A stretch of DNA of 64,000 bases from Triatoma infestans. Lineage: Eukaryota; Arthropoda; Insecta; Hemiptera; Reduviidae. The notes under the pieces were generated by a model. That model did not search any database and was not told the origin of the DNA. It saw nothing but the letters and a program-made list of their open reading frames with translations. Numbering within the stretch: the first letter of the stretch is position 1; every line of letters begins with the position of its first letter. A program made the translations under genes and the position numbers. This document shows, piece after piece, positions 43,586-54,748 of this stretch. The stretch spans positions 1 to 64,000 of the forward strand of contig JAAEAF010014504.1 in NCBI GenBank assembly GCA_011037195.1, written 5' to 3'.

Positions 43586-44536
43586 TAATATTTTTAAAGC
43601 TGCGATTAACAAAAAATATGGGCATGTTAAAACGGATTTATTGTGGGGCCCCTTTTCCCCCACCACATTTCTGTCAGAAATCCTGTTTACAGGAAAAGAG
43701 AAACTTTCTAAGTTCCAGGTTCTCTAAACAAAGTCATCACACTAAAACATGGGGTAACATTCACACCGTTTTGTACACATTTATTTAGTTACGCTTATAT
43801 TTTAAAGCGTTGCTAACTTCAACAAAGTTATAATTTTTTGTATGCCAAAATGTTTGCGTAATATTAATACTATTAAGGACACTTGTTACCAGGAAAGAAA
43901 ACTTGCACAAAAGATGTAATACTTTTCTTTTTATTTTGAAAAGACAAGATTTCTTTTTTCTTTTTTTGAATTACTTCCCATTTCCTAGTTGGTTCACTTT
44001 ATTTGTTAATCTTTTAACTTTTTCGCAATTTTTTCCATAAAACTTTTCTTTTGTCACAAAATGATTTTATAAAAGAATTTTTAATAATAACCAATTACAT
44101 AACATACAATATTCAATCAGAAAAAGTTTTTTAAATGATTCATTTATCGTATTTTATGATTGTACAACAAGTCATTGATTCCCCCCCCCCACTAATTAAA
44201 TTATATACGTCATTAATAGTCATCATACAATTTATTTCTTAAAAAATTATTATTCATTTGTTTATTAAAATGAAACAATTATTACAGTAATAAAATCAGA
44301 TTCGTAAAAAAAAACAATTAAATTTTATAATCTATCATAAATTTAAGTAATTATTATAAATGCACCATGATTGAAAACTGTTTTATGAGAATCTTCATTT
44401 AGTTTTGTACACAATACAATTTGTTTTTGTTTTTTTTTGTCCATTATTATTATTATTTTTTTGGGAGGGGAATTTTTGATTTTGTCCTTCTATTTAAAAT
44501 AAATCTAAATCGTCTTAATATCTATCATCGTCTAAG
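43586..44536. other. no recognised feature (AT-rich)
   Basis: Nothing coding. A poly-C run lies near 44182. Confidence 0.5.
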
Positions 44537-44803
44537 TATACGTGCACTTCCGGTTAATGGATTTTGCCCTAAATCTTTATGTCTGATACAGTAGTGGATA
44601 ATGCCTAAATGGAATACCAAATTTGAACTTCCTCCGACTTTTCTTTTTGAAATATTTTGTTAAAATATTGTACACGCAATATTCTTGTACTCGTATTATT
44701 ATATTCGTATTCTTGGGGGGCTCCAAAACATGTATTTCCAGTGAAAACTCAATTGAGGTTCGATCGCAGTACTTCTTCTTACTAGGAGTGAGTGAAAGTA
44801 AAA
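44537..44803 (+). repeat. HM repeat, 3' part
   Basis: Starts cttccggttaatggattttg and runs to the terminal hairpin (cttcttactaggagtgag) and gaaagtaaa. It is directly followed by a full HM copy in the same direction. Confidence 0.75.
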
Positions 44804-44807
44804 AAAA

Positions 44808-45808
44808 TCTGGTGTGAAACACTCACACAACTTTCTCTTATACCTGTTCTCAAAATTATAATTGACAAATTTTATAGTTAGTGTACCAACTTTAATGAAA
44901 TTCGTTGAAAACTGAAAAAACATTGTTCAGTAAAAGCGCACTTCCGGTTTATTAAATTTCTTAAAACTTGGAATTTTGGCCATCTATTTATTTCTAATTA
45001 ATTTTGTTTGGATGATAGAATTGTATAATCAACTATGGACAGCACTTTAGAGAAAAACATAACCTCACCCCTCCCTTAAAAGTGCCCTTAAATGAATTTT
45101 CCCAGAGAAATGTTTTAAATAAAAGTTGTAGATCTTTGCATGTTTAGTTTATATACGAAGTTTCAAAAAAATCGTCGGAGCCATTTTTTGAGAAAATTGC
45201 GAAAAAAATAAATCATTTAGTAAAGTGGTAAAGTAAACGCACTTCCGGTTATCCGATTTTTTTCAAACTCGGAATTTCAACAACATATTTAATTCTAATT
45301 AACATTATTTAGATGACAGAATTGTCTAATAAACTGAAATAGCACTTAGATGGAAACCTAACCCCACCCACTCCCCCAAAAGTGCCCTTAAATGCATTTT
45401 CCCGGAGAAATGTTTTAAATAAAAGTTGTTGCTCTTGTATGTGTACTTGATATACTAAGTTTAAAAAAATCGTTGAAGTTATTTTTGACAAAATCAGAAA
45501 AAAGTGAAGAAAAATTTAACATTCAGTAAAGTGGTATTTCCAGTTGAGGAATTTTGATAGACAACTTACGGTCGGATCTTATGATGATACCTAAGCGGAA
45601 TTATCAAGTTTGAACATTCTATGATTTTTCGTTTTTGAACTAATGCTGTCCACATACATACACAGACACACCGAGAGAGACAATTTTCTAAAAACCACTT
45701 TTTTTTTTGGACTCAAGTGACTTCAAAACGTGTATTTCCGGTGAAAATTCGATATCAAAAATTTGATTCGATCGTAATACTTACTCTAACAATATTTAGA
45801 TAAAGTAA
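44808..45808 (+). repeat. HM repeat, full length
   Basis: 5' end tctggtgtgaaacactcaca then caactttctctta. Modules start at about 44941, 45241 and 45533 (spacing about 300 and 292). The dinucleotide-variable stretch is near 45650 and the end ccggtgaaaattcgatatca near 45737. The 3' hairpin itself is decayed (actctaacaatatttaga). Confidence 0.88.
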
Positions 45809-45829
45809 AAAATTGCAGTAACTTCATAC

Positions 45830-46140
45830 TTGATATTCAGTCGTAATGTTTTGGTCAAAATCCTCCAATAACCGGAAATACAACTTTACTGAATGATTGT
45901 GCTTTCAATTATGTGCGATTTTCGCGCAACGGATCTTCTTATTATTGTATACACTAAACATATCTGTGTTTAGATTATTATTTGCTACATGTTTCTGTGA
46001 AATTTAAGAGTTGATGTGAAGGGCGGTAATGTTAAGCGCTTCTCTAAAGTGCCATTTCGATATATAATACAGTCTTGTCGTCTATGTAATGTTAAGTAGA
46101 AGAATTAAATATGATACTAAAATTACAAGTTTAACGAAAC
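45830..46140 (-). repeat. HM-related relic
   Basis: Minus-strand words: cctccaataaccggaaatac, gtttctgtgaaatttaagag and cttgtcgtctatgtaatgtt. Confidence 0.5.
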
Positions 46141-46769
46141 TTTATCAGACATAATTAGGACTTGTTTAAGAAAAAAAAATCGTATGAACCTATCACAATA
46201 TTTTTTATTTTTTAATAATATTGAACAGAGAAAATAGTATAGGCCTAAATACTATACTTCCGATAAGAAACAAATTTCGTAATTCTGACCCAATTTGATA
46301 GCAAAATTTATCATACGAATATTTATTCCTTGTATATTTCTGTAAGTGTTACAAAGTTATACAAAATAATTAACAATAATTATATTGTCGTTTGATCAGA
46401 TATCTTTAACTTCTGAAATAGTTTACAATTCTAAATTGTATATAGTTTTAATTAACAAATTGCTTACAGTATTTGAAATTGGGATGCGAGAAAATGAGGA
46501 TTTACAGAAAATTTAAAGTCCACGTAATTTTTTAATAATAAATTATATCGCAGAAAAATTGCAAGTATTTAATATTTGACCCAATTCTATTATTTATATT
46601 ATTATAGCTTTTTATCAGAAAAATATTAAAACAAGTTGTATTAAAATTTTTTTATCAGAAAATCTTGATTAAATGACATTAAATCTAAATTTCTAGAAAT
46701 CCTCCAGGTTCCCAATCAAACTCTAAAACTACGACCTCAGTATTTCCTTTCTGTCCTTACTATTAATAG
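46141..46769. other. no recognised feature (AT-rich)
   Basis: Nothing coding. Confidence 0.5.
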
Positions 46770-46971
46770 CCTGCAAGGGGTATCTGTTGCATGCACTTAC
46801 TTGGGGAGTAGCGACCCCACGGATTACCACAGCTCAGTACTCCATGCACAACGTCAGAACAGTACACAATACACTTAAACTACATACACTCTCCATTTTA
46901 CAGACAAGGACATACACAGTACACAAACTAGGGTCTCCGTCCCTAGTTAATTGGCGAAAGCCAAGGGAGAA
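46770..46971 (+). repeat. RptB, uninterrupted copy
   Basis: Same order as at 10245 and 11205/12194 without the mariner: ggggtatctgttgcatgcac, gggagtagcgac, cagctcagtactccatgcac, ctacatacactctcc, cagacaagg, gtctccgtccctagttaa, then SINE-1. Confidence 0.65.
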
Positions 46972-47231
46972 GGAAGGGATTAGCTCAGTGGTAGCTCGCT
47001 GGGCTAGCAACGCGGAGGTCCCGTGCTCGAATCCAGCATGCTGCCCTTAGATTTTCTCTTCCTAGGTGCCTCTATAACTCACTGCACGGTGATGCTAGAG
47101 AACACTGCTTGGAGGCCGGCAGTGCACTGAGAAGGCTTCGCGGGGCACAATAGATCTGTTGTGGTGGTTGGTTCCGCAGAGCTTGAAAGCATCACAAACA
47201 TTTTCCGTGGTAGCCTGCTTCATTTTGTGGT

Positions 47232-47269
47232 CATCGACCGGTTTCGGGCGTTCGCCCATCTTCAGGATG
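47232..47269 (-). ncRNA. hammerhead-ribozyme-like motif (left arm)
   Basis: Minus strand: CATC, CTGAAGA, T, GGGC-GAAC-GCCC, GAAA, CCGG, TC, GATG. All elements of the 8015 copy are intact, with A instead of T at the free position of CUGANGA. A cleavage triplet GUC is present. Confidence 0.55.
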
Positions 47270-47406
47270 CGTTTTTCATATAGTGTGACAAAACAGACTT
47301 GCACAGAGCAAATTCAGTTTACACACTCTGAGAGTGTGTAACTCGGAGATTGTGTAAACTGAATTTGCTCTGTGCAAGTCTGTGTTGTCACACTATCTGA
47401 AAAACG

Positions 47407-47444
47407 CATCCTGAAGATGGGCGAACGCCCGAAACCGGTGGATG
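47407..47444 (+). ncRNA. hammerhead-like motif with mutated cleavage site (right arm)
   Basis: Same order on the plus strand, but the triplet is GUG instead of GUC (base 47440), so cleavage is not expected. Stem I, stem II and both catalytic boxes are unchanged. Confidence 0.5.
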
Positions 47445-47800
47445 ACCACAAAATGAAGCAGGCTACCACAGAAAATGTCTCAGATACATGAGATCTTTCA
47501 GGTCGAAGTGCGATAATCCCCTACTATAATCCACCTACATCTACTATTAATAGTCAGATTGAAGCAATTCCTTCTACCCGAATTTCCGGACCTACGTAAT
47601 TTAATAAAGCAGATTCCTGTTGTCACTCTGAACTATTTCCTAATCCTCCGGGATTGTCTACTGAAAGTCTGTCGACTTTCCATTTGCTTCCAGTTGGTAG
47701 CTTCAACTTTTTTTCATTGTGCATTGTTTTTTTAATTCTTAATAGAATTAAGTTGGCGTCTTCAAATATTATTTTAAATTAGGCAAAAAAAGAAGAAAAA

Positions 47801-48518
47801 TCTGGTATGAAATACGTACACTATTTGCTCTTACTGCAATTTCCATACTATTGATTTATGATTTATTATTTATTTATAAGGTTTGTAACTTAATTACAAA
47901 TTTCACTATAACTGCAAATATATAATATACATTTATCCGAAATATAATATAAAAGTAGAACTTCCGGAAATATGACTTTCATCAAACTCTGAAATGTGGC
48001 CGGCCACACATTAAATGCCTTTTAATATGATATAGGTCACAGAATCGTATAATATATTAAAAGTGTAACGTTACTTCTCCCCTAGAACACCCCCCCTTAA
48101 ATGAATTTTTCCCAGGAAAAATGATTCAAATAAAAGTTATAGCCTCTTTATAGTAATGATTAGTTGATATACCAAGTTTAAAGAATATTATTGGTGATGT
48201 TATCGAGAAAATCGCAAAAAAAGTGAAAAAAAAAAAAAAAAATAAATAAATCTATTCAGTAAAGTGGTAGGTACTTCCGGTCGGTCGATTTTGACCAAAA
48301 CCTTATTTATTGTAGCAGTTTTTTGAAAAAAACAAAATGAAATATCAAATATCAGTTTTTTTTAATGGTTTTTCTGTTTTTTGAGTTATGCTGAACACAC
48401 TCACAAACACAGATCAATTTCTAAAAACCACTATTTCGTGCTCAGGGGAACCCACAACATGTATTTCCGGTGTAAACACGTTTGCAATACTTCCTTTTAC
48501 AGCAGTAAAAGAAAGTAA
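47801..48518 (+). repeat. HM repeat, shortened
   Basis: Starts tctggtatgaaatacgtaca. Module words are at 47958 (aacttccggaaatatgac) and 48275 (ggtacttccggtcggtcga). Ends with atttccggtgtaaacacgtt and cagcagtaaaagaaagtaa. About one module short. Confidence 0.75.
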
Positions 48519-48569
48519 AAAAGTATAAACAATATAAAATAATTGAATACTAATTATAATAAAAAAAAA

Positions 48570-49563
48570 TCTTGTGTGAAACACTCACACAACTTTCTCT
48601 TACTCCAGTTCACAAAATTATAATTGACAAATGTTATAGTTTGTGTACCAAATTTAATGAAATTCGCCGAAAACTGAAAAAAAAAACTGTTCAGTAAAAG
48701 CGCAATTCCGGTTTAAAACTTGAAACTTGAAATTTTTGTCATTTATTTATTTCTAATTAATTTTGTTTGGATGATAGAATTGTATAATCAACTATGATAG
48801 CAGTTTAAAGAAAAACATAACCCCACCCCTTTCCTAAAAGTGCCCTTAAATGAATGTTCCTACAGAAATCTATTAAATAGAAGTTGTAGATCTTTGTATG
48901 CATAGTTTGTATAAGAAGTTTCAAGAAAATCATCGAAGTCATTTTTGAGTAAATCGCGAAGAAGTGAAAAAAACCATGTAGTAAAGTGGTAAAGTAAACG
49001 TAATTCCGGTTATGTGATTTATTTCAAACTTGGAATTTCTACAATATATTTAATTCTAAATAACATTATTCAGATGAGCGAATTGTCCAATAAACTGAAA
49101 TAGCATTTTAGATGAAAACCTAACCCCATCCCTCTCCCAAAAGGGATCTTAAATGAATTTTCCCAGAGAAATGTTACAAACAAAAGTTGTAGCCCTTTGT
49201 ATGTGTAGTTTATGTACCAAATTTGAAGAAAATCGTCGGAGCCATTTTTGAGAAATTCGCAAAAAAGTAGAAAAAAACCAAACTAGTATAGTGGTACTTC
49301 CGGTTGAGGAATTTTGACCGATAACGGTACTGTCAGATCCCATGGTGATACCTAAACGGAATATCAAGTTTGAACTTTCTACGATTTTTACGTTTTTGAG
49401 CTATGTTGTTCACATACATTCACACACTCACTCACACGATTTGCTAAAAACCACTTTTTTTGGAGTCACGGGACCTCACAACGGATATTTCCGGTGAAAA
49501 CTCGATAGCGAAAATTTTAACACGATTGCAATACTTCCTCTTACTAGGAGTAAGAGAAAGTAA
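48570..49563 (+). repeat. HM repeat, full length with intact 3' hairpin
   Basis: 5' hairpin gtgtgaaacactcacac; tttctcttactcc at the 5' side inversely repeats ggagtaagagaaag at the 3' side. Modules start at about 48707, 49002 and 49299 (spacing about 295). The 3' hairpin ctcttact-agg-agtaagag is perfect. No ORF. Confidence 0.9.
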
Positions 49564-49564
49564 T

Positions 49565-50329
49565 AACAAAACCATTTTAAATAATGAAATTTATTGGTTT
49601 CATACTTTAAATAAATAATATTTAGATTATTAAATCATAAAAATTCATAGAAATGTTTGTGTGGGGGGGGGTCAAGAAAAATGGAATATTCCATTATTTT
49701 AATTTGTTTTATGACTACAGTATGGAATAATTGGGTAGTTTTTTGAATATTCATAAACGCTATTCACAGCTTCAAATAGCTGCTCGAACAATCGGTCACA
49801 ATTTAGCGTGTTCAATATACGTTCGTCACTAAGATTATTTAACAGATTTTTTTTAAAGTTAAAATTAGTTATTATTGCAGTATAAATAAATCGAATTGCA
49901 GTTTTTGTTTGTTGTATTTTTAATTTCGATTTTTTTACCTTTTTTCTACGTTTCAATCATGTATGATAATTATTGTTATTTATAATTTATAGATAACACT
50001 AATAGTTTTTGACAAGAGAAACGAAACTCAACGAAATTTAATGGAACTAAAAAAGAAAATATGCTTAAATGGGGGGGGGGAGGAACATATAGTGTGAAAC
50101 ATGCAAACTTCACTTTCTCTTCCTGTAATTTATTATAATTATATGCTAATCTACAATTATTCTTTGATTTTTTAGGAAATAATGGGATAGATCGTTTAGA
50201 ATTCTTTTAAAAATACAACTTATTCGAAAGAAAAACAAAAATGTTAAAGAATATAATCATTTTCAAGAAAATTACGAAATTTCAGATGACGATTTATTTA
50301 TTAAAGTCACTCTTCCTAGTTAACATTTT
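49565..50329. other. no gene recognised; HM 5' end inside
   Basis: Includes a G8-9 run at 49662 and at 50072, and an HM-like 5' terminus near 50085-50125 (atagtgtgaaacatgcaaac). An 85-codon Lys/Asn-rich ORF on the minus strand (49699-49956) has no recognised domain. Confidence 0.4.
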
Positions 50330-51349
50330 TTACTTTCTCTTACTCCTAGTAAGAGGAAGTATTGTAATCGTGTCAAATTTTCGATATCGAGTTTTCACCG
50401 GAAATATCCGTTTTGAGGTCCCCTGAGTCCAAAAAAGTGGTTTTTAGCAAATGGTCTGTGTGTGTGTGTGTGTGTGTGTGTCCGTGTGTCCATGTGTGTG
50501 TATGTATGTATGTGAACAGCATAGCTCAAAAATGAAAAATCGTAGAAAGTTGAAATTTGATATTCCGTTTAGAGGTCACCATGGGATCTGACTGTACGTT
50601 ATCTGTAAAAATTCCTCAACCGGAAGTACCACTTTACTAGTTGGATTTTTTACTTTTTTGCGATTTTCTCAAAAATCGCTCCGACGATTTTCTTAAACTT
50701 TAAACATGAACCACACATACAAAGAGCTACAACTTTTATTAGAAACATTTCTCCGGGAAAATGCATTGAAGGGCACTTTTGGGGGAGGGGTGGGGTTAGG
50801 TTTCTATCTAAAGTGCTATTTCAATTTATTAGACAATTCTGCCATCTAAATAATGTTAATTAGAATTAAATATGTTGTTGAAATTCTGAGTTTGAAAAAA
50901 AATCGGATAACCGGAAGTGCGTTTACTTTACCACTTTACTAAATGATTTATTCACTTTTCGGCAATTTTCTCAAAAATGGCTTTGACGATTTTTTTGAAA
51001 CTTCGTATATAAACTAAACATGCAAAGATCTACAACTTTTATCTAAAACATTTCTCTGGGAAATTTCTTTTAAGAGCACTTTTAGGGGAGGGGTGGGGTT
51101 AGATTTTCATCAAAGTGGTATCCTTGTTCATTATATAATTCTATCATCCAAACATAATTAGTTAGAAATAAATAGATGACTGAAATTCCGAGTTTCAAGA
51201 AAATTAGTAAACCGGAAGTGCGCTTTTACTGAACAGTTTTTTCAGGTTTCGACGAATTTCATTAAATCTGGTACACAAACTATAAAATTTGTCAATTATC
51301 GTTTTGAGAACTGGAGTAAGAGAAGGTTGTGTGAGTGTTTCACACCAGA
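50330..51349 (-). repeat. HM repeat, full length
   Basis: Complete inverted copy: 3' end ttactttctcttactcctag first, a (TG)n tract at about 50455-50510, modules at about 50618, 50909 and 51210 (spacing 291 and 301), and the 5' hairpin gtgtgagtgtttcacac near 51329-51345. Together with 48570-49563 it forms a head-to-head pair 770 bp apart. Confidence 0.9.
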
Positions 51350-51429
51350 TTTTTTTTTTAGCCTTGCTTTAAATGTATATAATTAATTATCTTTTTATAA
51401 TTTAGTTTTACAATTGCATCATCCTGGAT

Positions 51430-51832
51430 ACATTTACAAAAACCAAATTTTCCCTTAAAAAAAATTTAATCCAATAAAAATTATAGGAGTTACGTATTTG
51501 TAGTTGGTATTTATCCAAGAAAGTTTCAAGAAAATCGTTGTAGTCATTTTTGAGAGAGAATTTCGAAGAACTGAAACAAAAAATCTCTTACAAGTTGCAC
51601 TTTAGGTTAATAGGATTTTGAAGGAAATCTTCATGAATGAATATCCGCGGATACATAAAACAAGATTATCCTAGTTTCAGCTTTCTGCGATTTCTCAACA
51701 CCCACGCACATATACATACAAAATACCAATTTCACTAAAAACGCCTTTTTCGTAATGAATCACTGTCCCCTCCCCCTCAAAATATTACGTATTTCCGGTT
51801 TTGTATTCCTGCAGCAGTAAGAGAAATTGGTG
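51430..51832 (+). repeat. HM repeat, 3' part
   Basis: Words tttcaagaaaatcgttgtag, gaatatccgcggatac and gtatttccggttttg, ending cagcagtaagagaaattgg. Diverged. Confidence 0.55.
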
Positions 51833-51889
51833 TTTTATAATTCACTGTTTTTATTTCTTATTAATAAATTCGTTGAAAATGTGGCTGGG

Positions 51890-51985
51890 TCCGCATTGCT
51901 GGATAACATCCGGTATTTTATCCATCGTAGCATGCATGTTGGTTTTGTTCCTGACCGGTTTCGGATATTCATCTATCGGCAGAGC
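51890..51985 (-). repeat. HHR-1 unit, degraded
   Basis: Keeps ttgttcctgaccggtttcgg and ggcagagcaaattcacc. The CTGATGA box appears as gatgaatatcc-type sequence, too changed to fold. Overlaps a chance ORF. Confidence 0.5.
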
Positions 51986-52178
51986 AAATTCACCAAGTTC
52001 GTCTAAAGTGTTCACTTCAACGAAATGTGTCTGTTACAGTCACACCTTGTTGGTTGTATATATGTGGGAAGGTTATAAGGTTATTATGTCCCCAAGGTTA
52101 AAATACCGGATAATAAATCCGTATTTTAGTTTATTTTTTATTATACGATGGAAAAAACTAACACATTCTTGGAACGGC

Positions 52179-52415
52179 AGAGGGAAGAGATTAGCTGAAT
52201 GCTGACCGCTCGACTAGCAACGTGGAGTTTCCAGGATTGAGTTCAGCAGTGCTGCTGCTTTTAGATTTTCTCTTCCTAGGAGTCTCTACAGTTCAGTATC
52301 CGGTGAACAGACAGTGTTGTCTGTGAGGAGAGAACATTGTCCAGAGGTCGGCAGTGCACTGGTGAAGGCTCCGCGCGCCGATGTCCATAGATGTTGACGT
52401 GCCTTAATTTAAAAA
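52179..52415 (+). repeat. SINE-1 copy
   Basis: Head gagattagctgaatgctgac, box B-like caggattgagttcagc (decayed), body cctaggagtctctacagttc, tail gatgttgacgtgccttaatt. The body hairpin is disrupted. Confidence 0.8.
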
Positions 52416-52484
52416 CGAAACAAAAAAAATAGATTTGCATTTAAAGATATTTTGTAATGTGACGTAATTATAAACGAAGGTAGG

Positions 52485-52798
52485 ATAGGGAAGGTTAATG
52501 ATTTCCTTGTAAATTTGAAATACAGCTGCAGACAGACAGATAAACCAACCACTTTCATTTGTAAAATTTTTCAAAAAAAAAACAAAAAAAAAACAAATTG
52601 TTTGTAGGTAGTTTTGCAGAATTTGTCGTGTTAAATTTCAAAAGGTGTTTGAGGTTGATTCAATGTTATCGGTGCTCTCTTCTGGACTATAATGTAATCC
52701 CCCTCCCCAATCTCTATATTTATTTAAGGCAAACGATTAAATTGTATTTACAACAATAAGAGAAAGTCATGTGAGTGTTTCAGACCAGATTTTTTTTC
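52485..52798 (-). repeat. HM-related relic
   Basis: Minus-strand words: gatttccttgtaaatttgaa, ttgcagaatttgtcgtgtta, ctcttctggactataatgta and the 5' end gagaaagtcatgtgagtgtt. Confidence 0.55.
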
Positions 52799-53689
52799 CC
52801 ATAATTGAGGTTCACACTCTCTAGATGGCTTCCAAGATATTTTGATTGGTTGAGTACAAAACCTAATCGTATAAAAACAATAAAAAAAAAAAAAAAAAAA
52901 GCAATCTAAAATAATTAATCTTTCAAATAATTGTCGAAATTATTTTCACTCATTTTCTGATAGATAACCTATTATTATAACAATTTAATAGCCTATATTT
53001 AACATTAATTATTATAATGGCAATCATTTTTAACTCGTCTTCAAATTACGTAACTATAAACTTTATTTCGTGAGTTTTATATTTATATTTATTTTTATAA
53101 ACTAATTTTCATTTTAAAACTTTCCAATATGCTTTAATTACGCTTTATTCTATTCCTCCGTTTTTAAACTAAAAATTTTTCATTAACATTTCATTTCCTG
53201 GATTTACGCTTTCTCTTTTCAATTAATAGTTATATGCTTTTATTTATTATTTTTGTTTGGAAAGTAATAAATTTATTTACATATTTAATTTATGAAATTT
53301 TACAGAATTTAGAAAACTACGAAAATTATCTGTTTTTTGTTTTTTTTTTTTGTTTTTTTTTTTTTAGAAATATCTAGTTTAGATTGTTTACTTATTGTAA
53401 CAATATAATATCACATTTCACTTTGTAAATTTGTTTGTTTGTTTTGGAAGCCTTCTTCTTCCCCTGGTATCGTGTTCATTGATTGTGTGTCAGATTGCAA
53501 TTTTTTTTTTTTTTTTTGTATTTCTTAAGAAAAAAAAACTCTCGCCTGAATAAGTTCTCATATATGCGATTCTTTAAGTCTATGCTGAAGTTTCGTGCTA
53601 TAAATTTGCATGGCAGTAGAATTTATTCTGGTACAGAGTGAAGTTCCTCTAGCCTATTACCAAAGGAAGTTTAATCACCATATTACTTT
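52799..53689. other. no recognised feature (AT-rich)
   Basis: Long poly-A (52880) and poly-T (53340, 53500) tracts. No gene. Confidence 0.5.
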
Positions 53690-53950
53690 CTTGCATACGT
53701 AGTAGGCGGAAGTAAATCATCAAAATTGCCTTTTCACCCGAAATACATGTTTTGAGATATTCTGAGTACCAAAAAAAAAAATTCGCAAGTAGCTCAAACT
53801 TTGTATACCATTTAGGTACTACTACCGCATACAGACACGAAAGTTTTGGTCAAAAATCCATCAACCGGAAGTACTGTGATTTTACCGAATAGTTTTTTTC
53901 ACTTATTCCTAATTTTCTTGAAAATAGCTTTTAATATTTTTTTTTTTTTT
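53690..53950 (-). repeat. HM-related repeat, first part
   Basis: Words cacccgaaatacatgttttg, aagtagctcaaactttgtat, accatttaggtactactacc and caaccggaagtactgtgatt. It is broken at about 53950 by a LINE tail and resumes at 54205 with cttttatttgaaacatttct up to about 54500. Confidence 0.6.
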
Positions 53951-53954
53951 TTTT

Positions 53955-54204
53955 TTAATCTTCATTTCCGAACATATCGTTTGCGATAGTGTGCCGGCCT
54001 GGCAAGGACAAGGTTTTTTTCAACTGGGGACCAGCAATCCCGAAGCCACGAGCTTCATGATGTAGCCACTTTCAACTTTGCTAGATCTGATTAAGAGGGC
54101 GAAGCTGAGGGATGTGCTATAAACCCAGCGGATCCACAATATATCTCTCAATGAAGGTCACAATAGAATGAGGCCGTGGCCCTCCTCAATCTAATCTAAT
54201 CTAT
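53955..54204 (+). repeat. LINE 3' end with (TAATC)n-type tail
   Basis: Moderately GC-rich insert ending ctcaatctaatctaatctat. The same tail ends LINE-B at 42938. The body has no clear ORF, so I call it a 3' UTR of a LINE-B-like element. It lies inside an HM-related repeat. Confidence 0.5.
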
Positions 54205-54500
54205 CCTATCACTTTTATTTGAAACATTTCTTTAGAAAAATTAATTTTGTGGGGGAGTTCTGCTTTCCTCTAAGCTGCCACTTATGGTTCTATCACTTAT
54301 ATAGTACGAATTATTGTAAAAGTATGTTAAATTCCAAATTTGAAAAAAATCCGTTAATAAAAAATAGTATTTTGATGTTTTTTTTTTTAATATTCTCGGA
54401 AAACGGCTATAGGGATTTTCTTTAAAGTTTGGAATGTTATCTGCGCAGATATAAATCAATCACTTCTGTTTCAAACATTTTTCCGGAATAGTATTATTTA
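54205..54500 (-). repeat. HM-related repeat, second part
   Basis: Continuation after the LINE tail: tttatttgaaacatttcttt, gctgccacttatggttctat, aaatttgaaaaaaatccgtt. Confidence 0.55.
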
Positions 54501-54748
54501 GGATCTTTCTGGGGGAACACCGAGTCAGTTATATCCAAATTTAAACTACCCCCAACAAGCTTTGATGATTGGGTCAAAGTTGGCTGCCTGACAGAGACCA
54601 GGCATATCATCTATTTAATGGCGAGCCCAAACTAATTGTGTTACAATTTTAATTGAAAATTAACGAGCATCTTCACTATTGTTCAGTATTGTTTATTTGG
54701 GTTAATATCCAAATTATGGAAGATTCTTCTCGACCATACTTATATGAA

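Larger units (their letters stand above)
47158..47490. mobile_element. HHR-1 inverted dimer inserted in SINE-1
   Basis: A 333-bp palindrome with arms of about 135 bp. The left arm reads ttttccgtggtagcctgctt ... ggttt-cgggcgttcgccc ... gcacagagcaaattcagttt, the right arm is its inverse, and a short centre (ctctgagagtgtg...) lies at 47325-47350. It is flanked by agatct on both sides (47152-47157, 47491-47496), while the 12321-12555 SINE has agatct once. So the dimer moved, or was copied, as one unit. Confidence 0.85.
46972..47530 (+). repeat. SINE-1 copy, interrupted by HHR-1 dimer
   Basis: Head ttagctcagtggtagctcgc, box B gtgctcgaatccagc, body, then tail cacaatagatct (to 47157). The tail resumes with agatctttcaggtcgaagtg at 47491. 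The interruption is the 333-bp HHR-1 palindrome. The hairpin region of the body is damaged here. Confidence 0.85.

Noticed and set aside
49699..49956. 85-codon Lys/Asn-rich ORF on the minus strand
   Set aside because: Low-complexity N-terminus and no known family. The length is near chance for this base composition. Kept only as a note.
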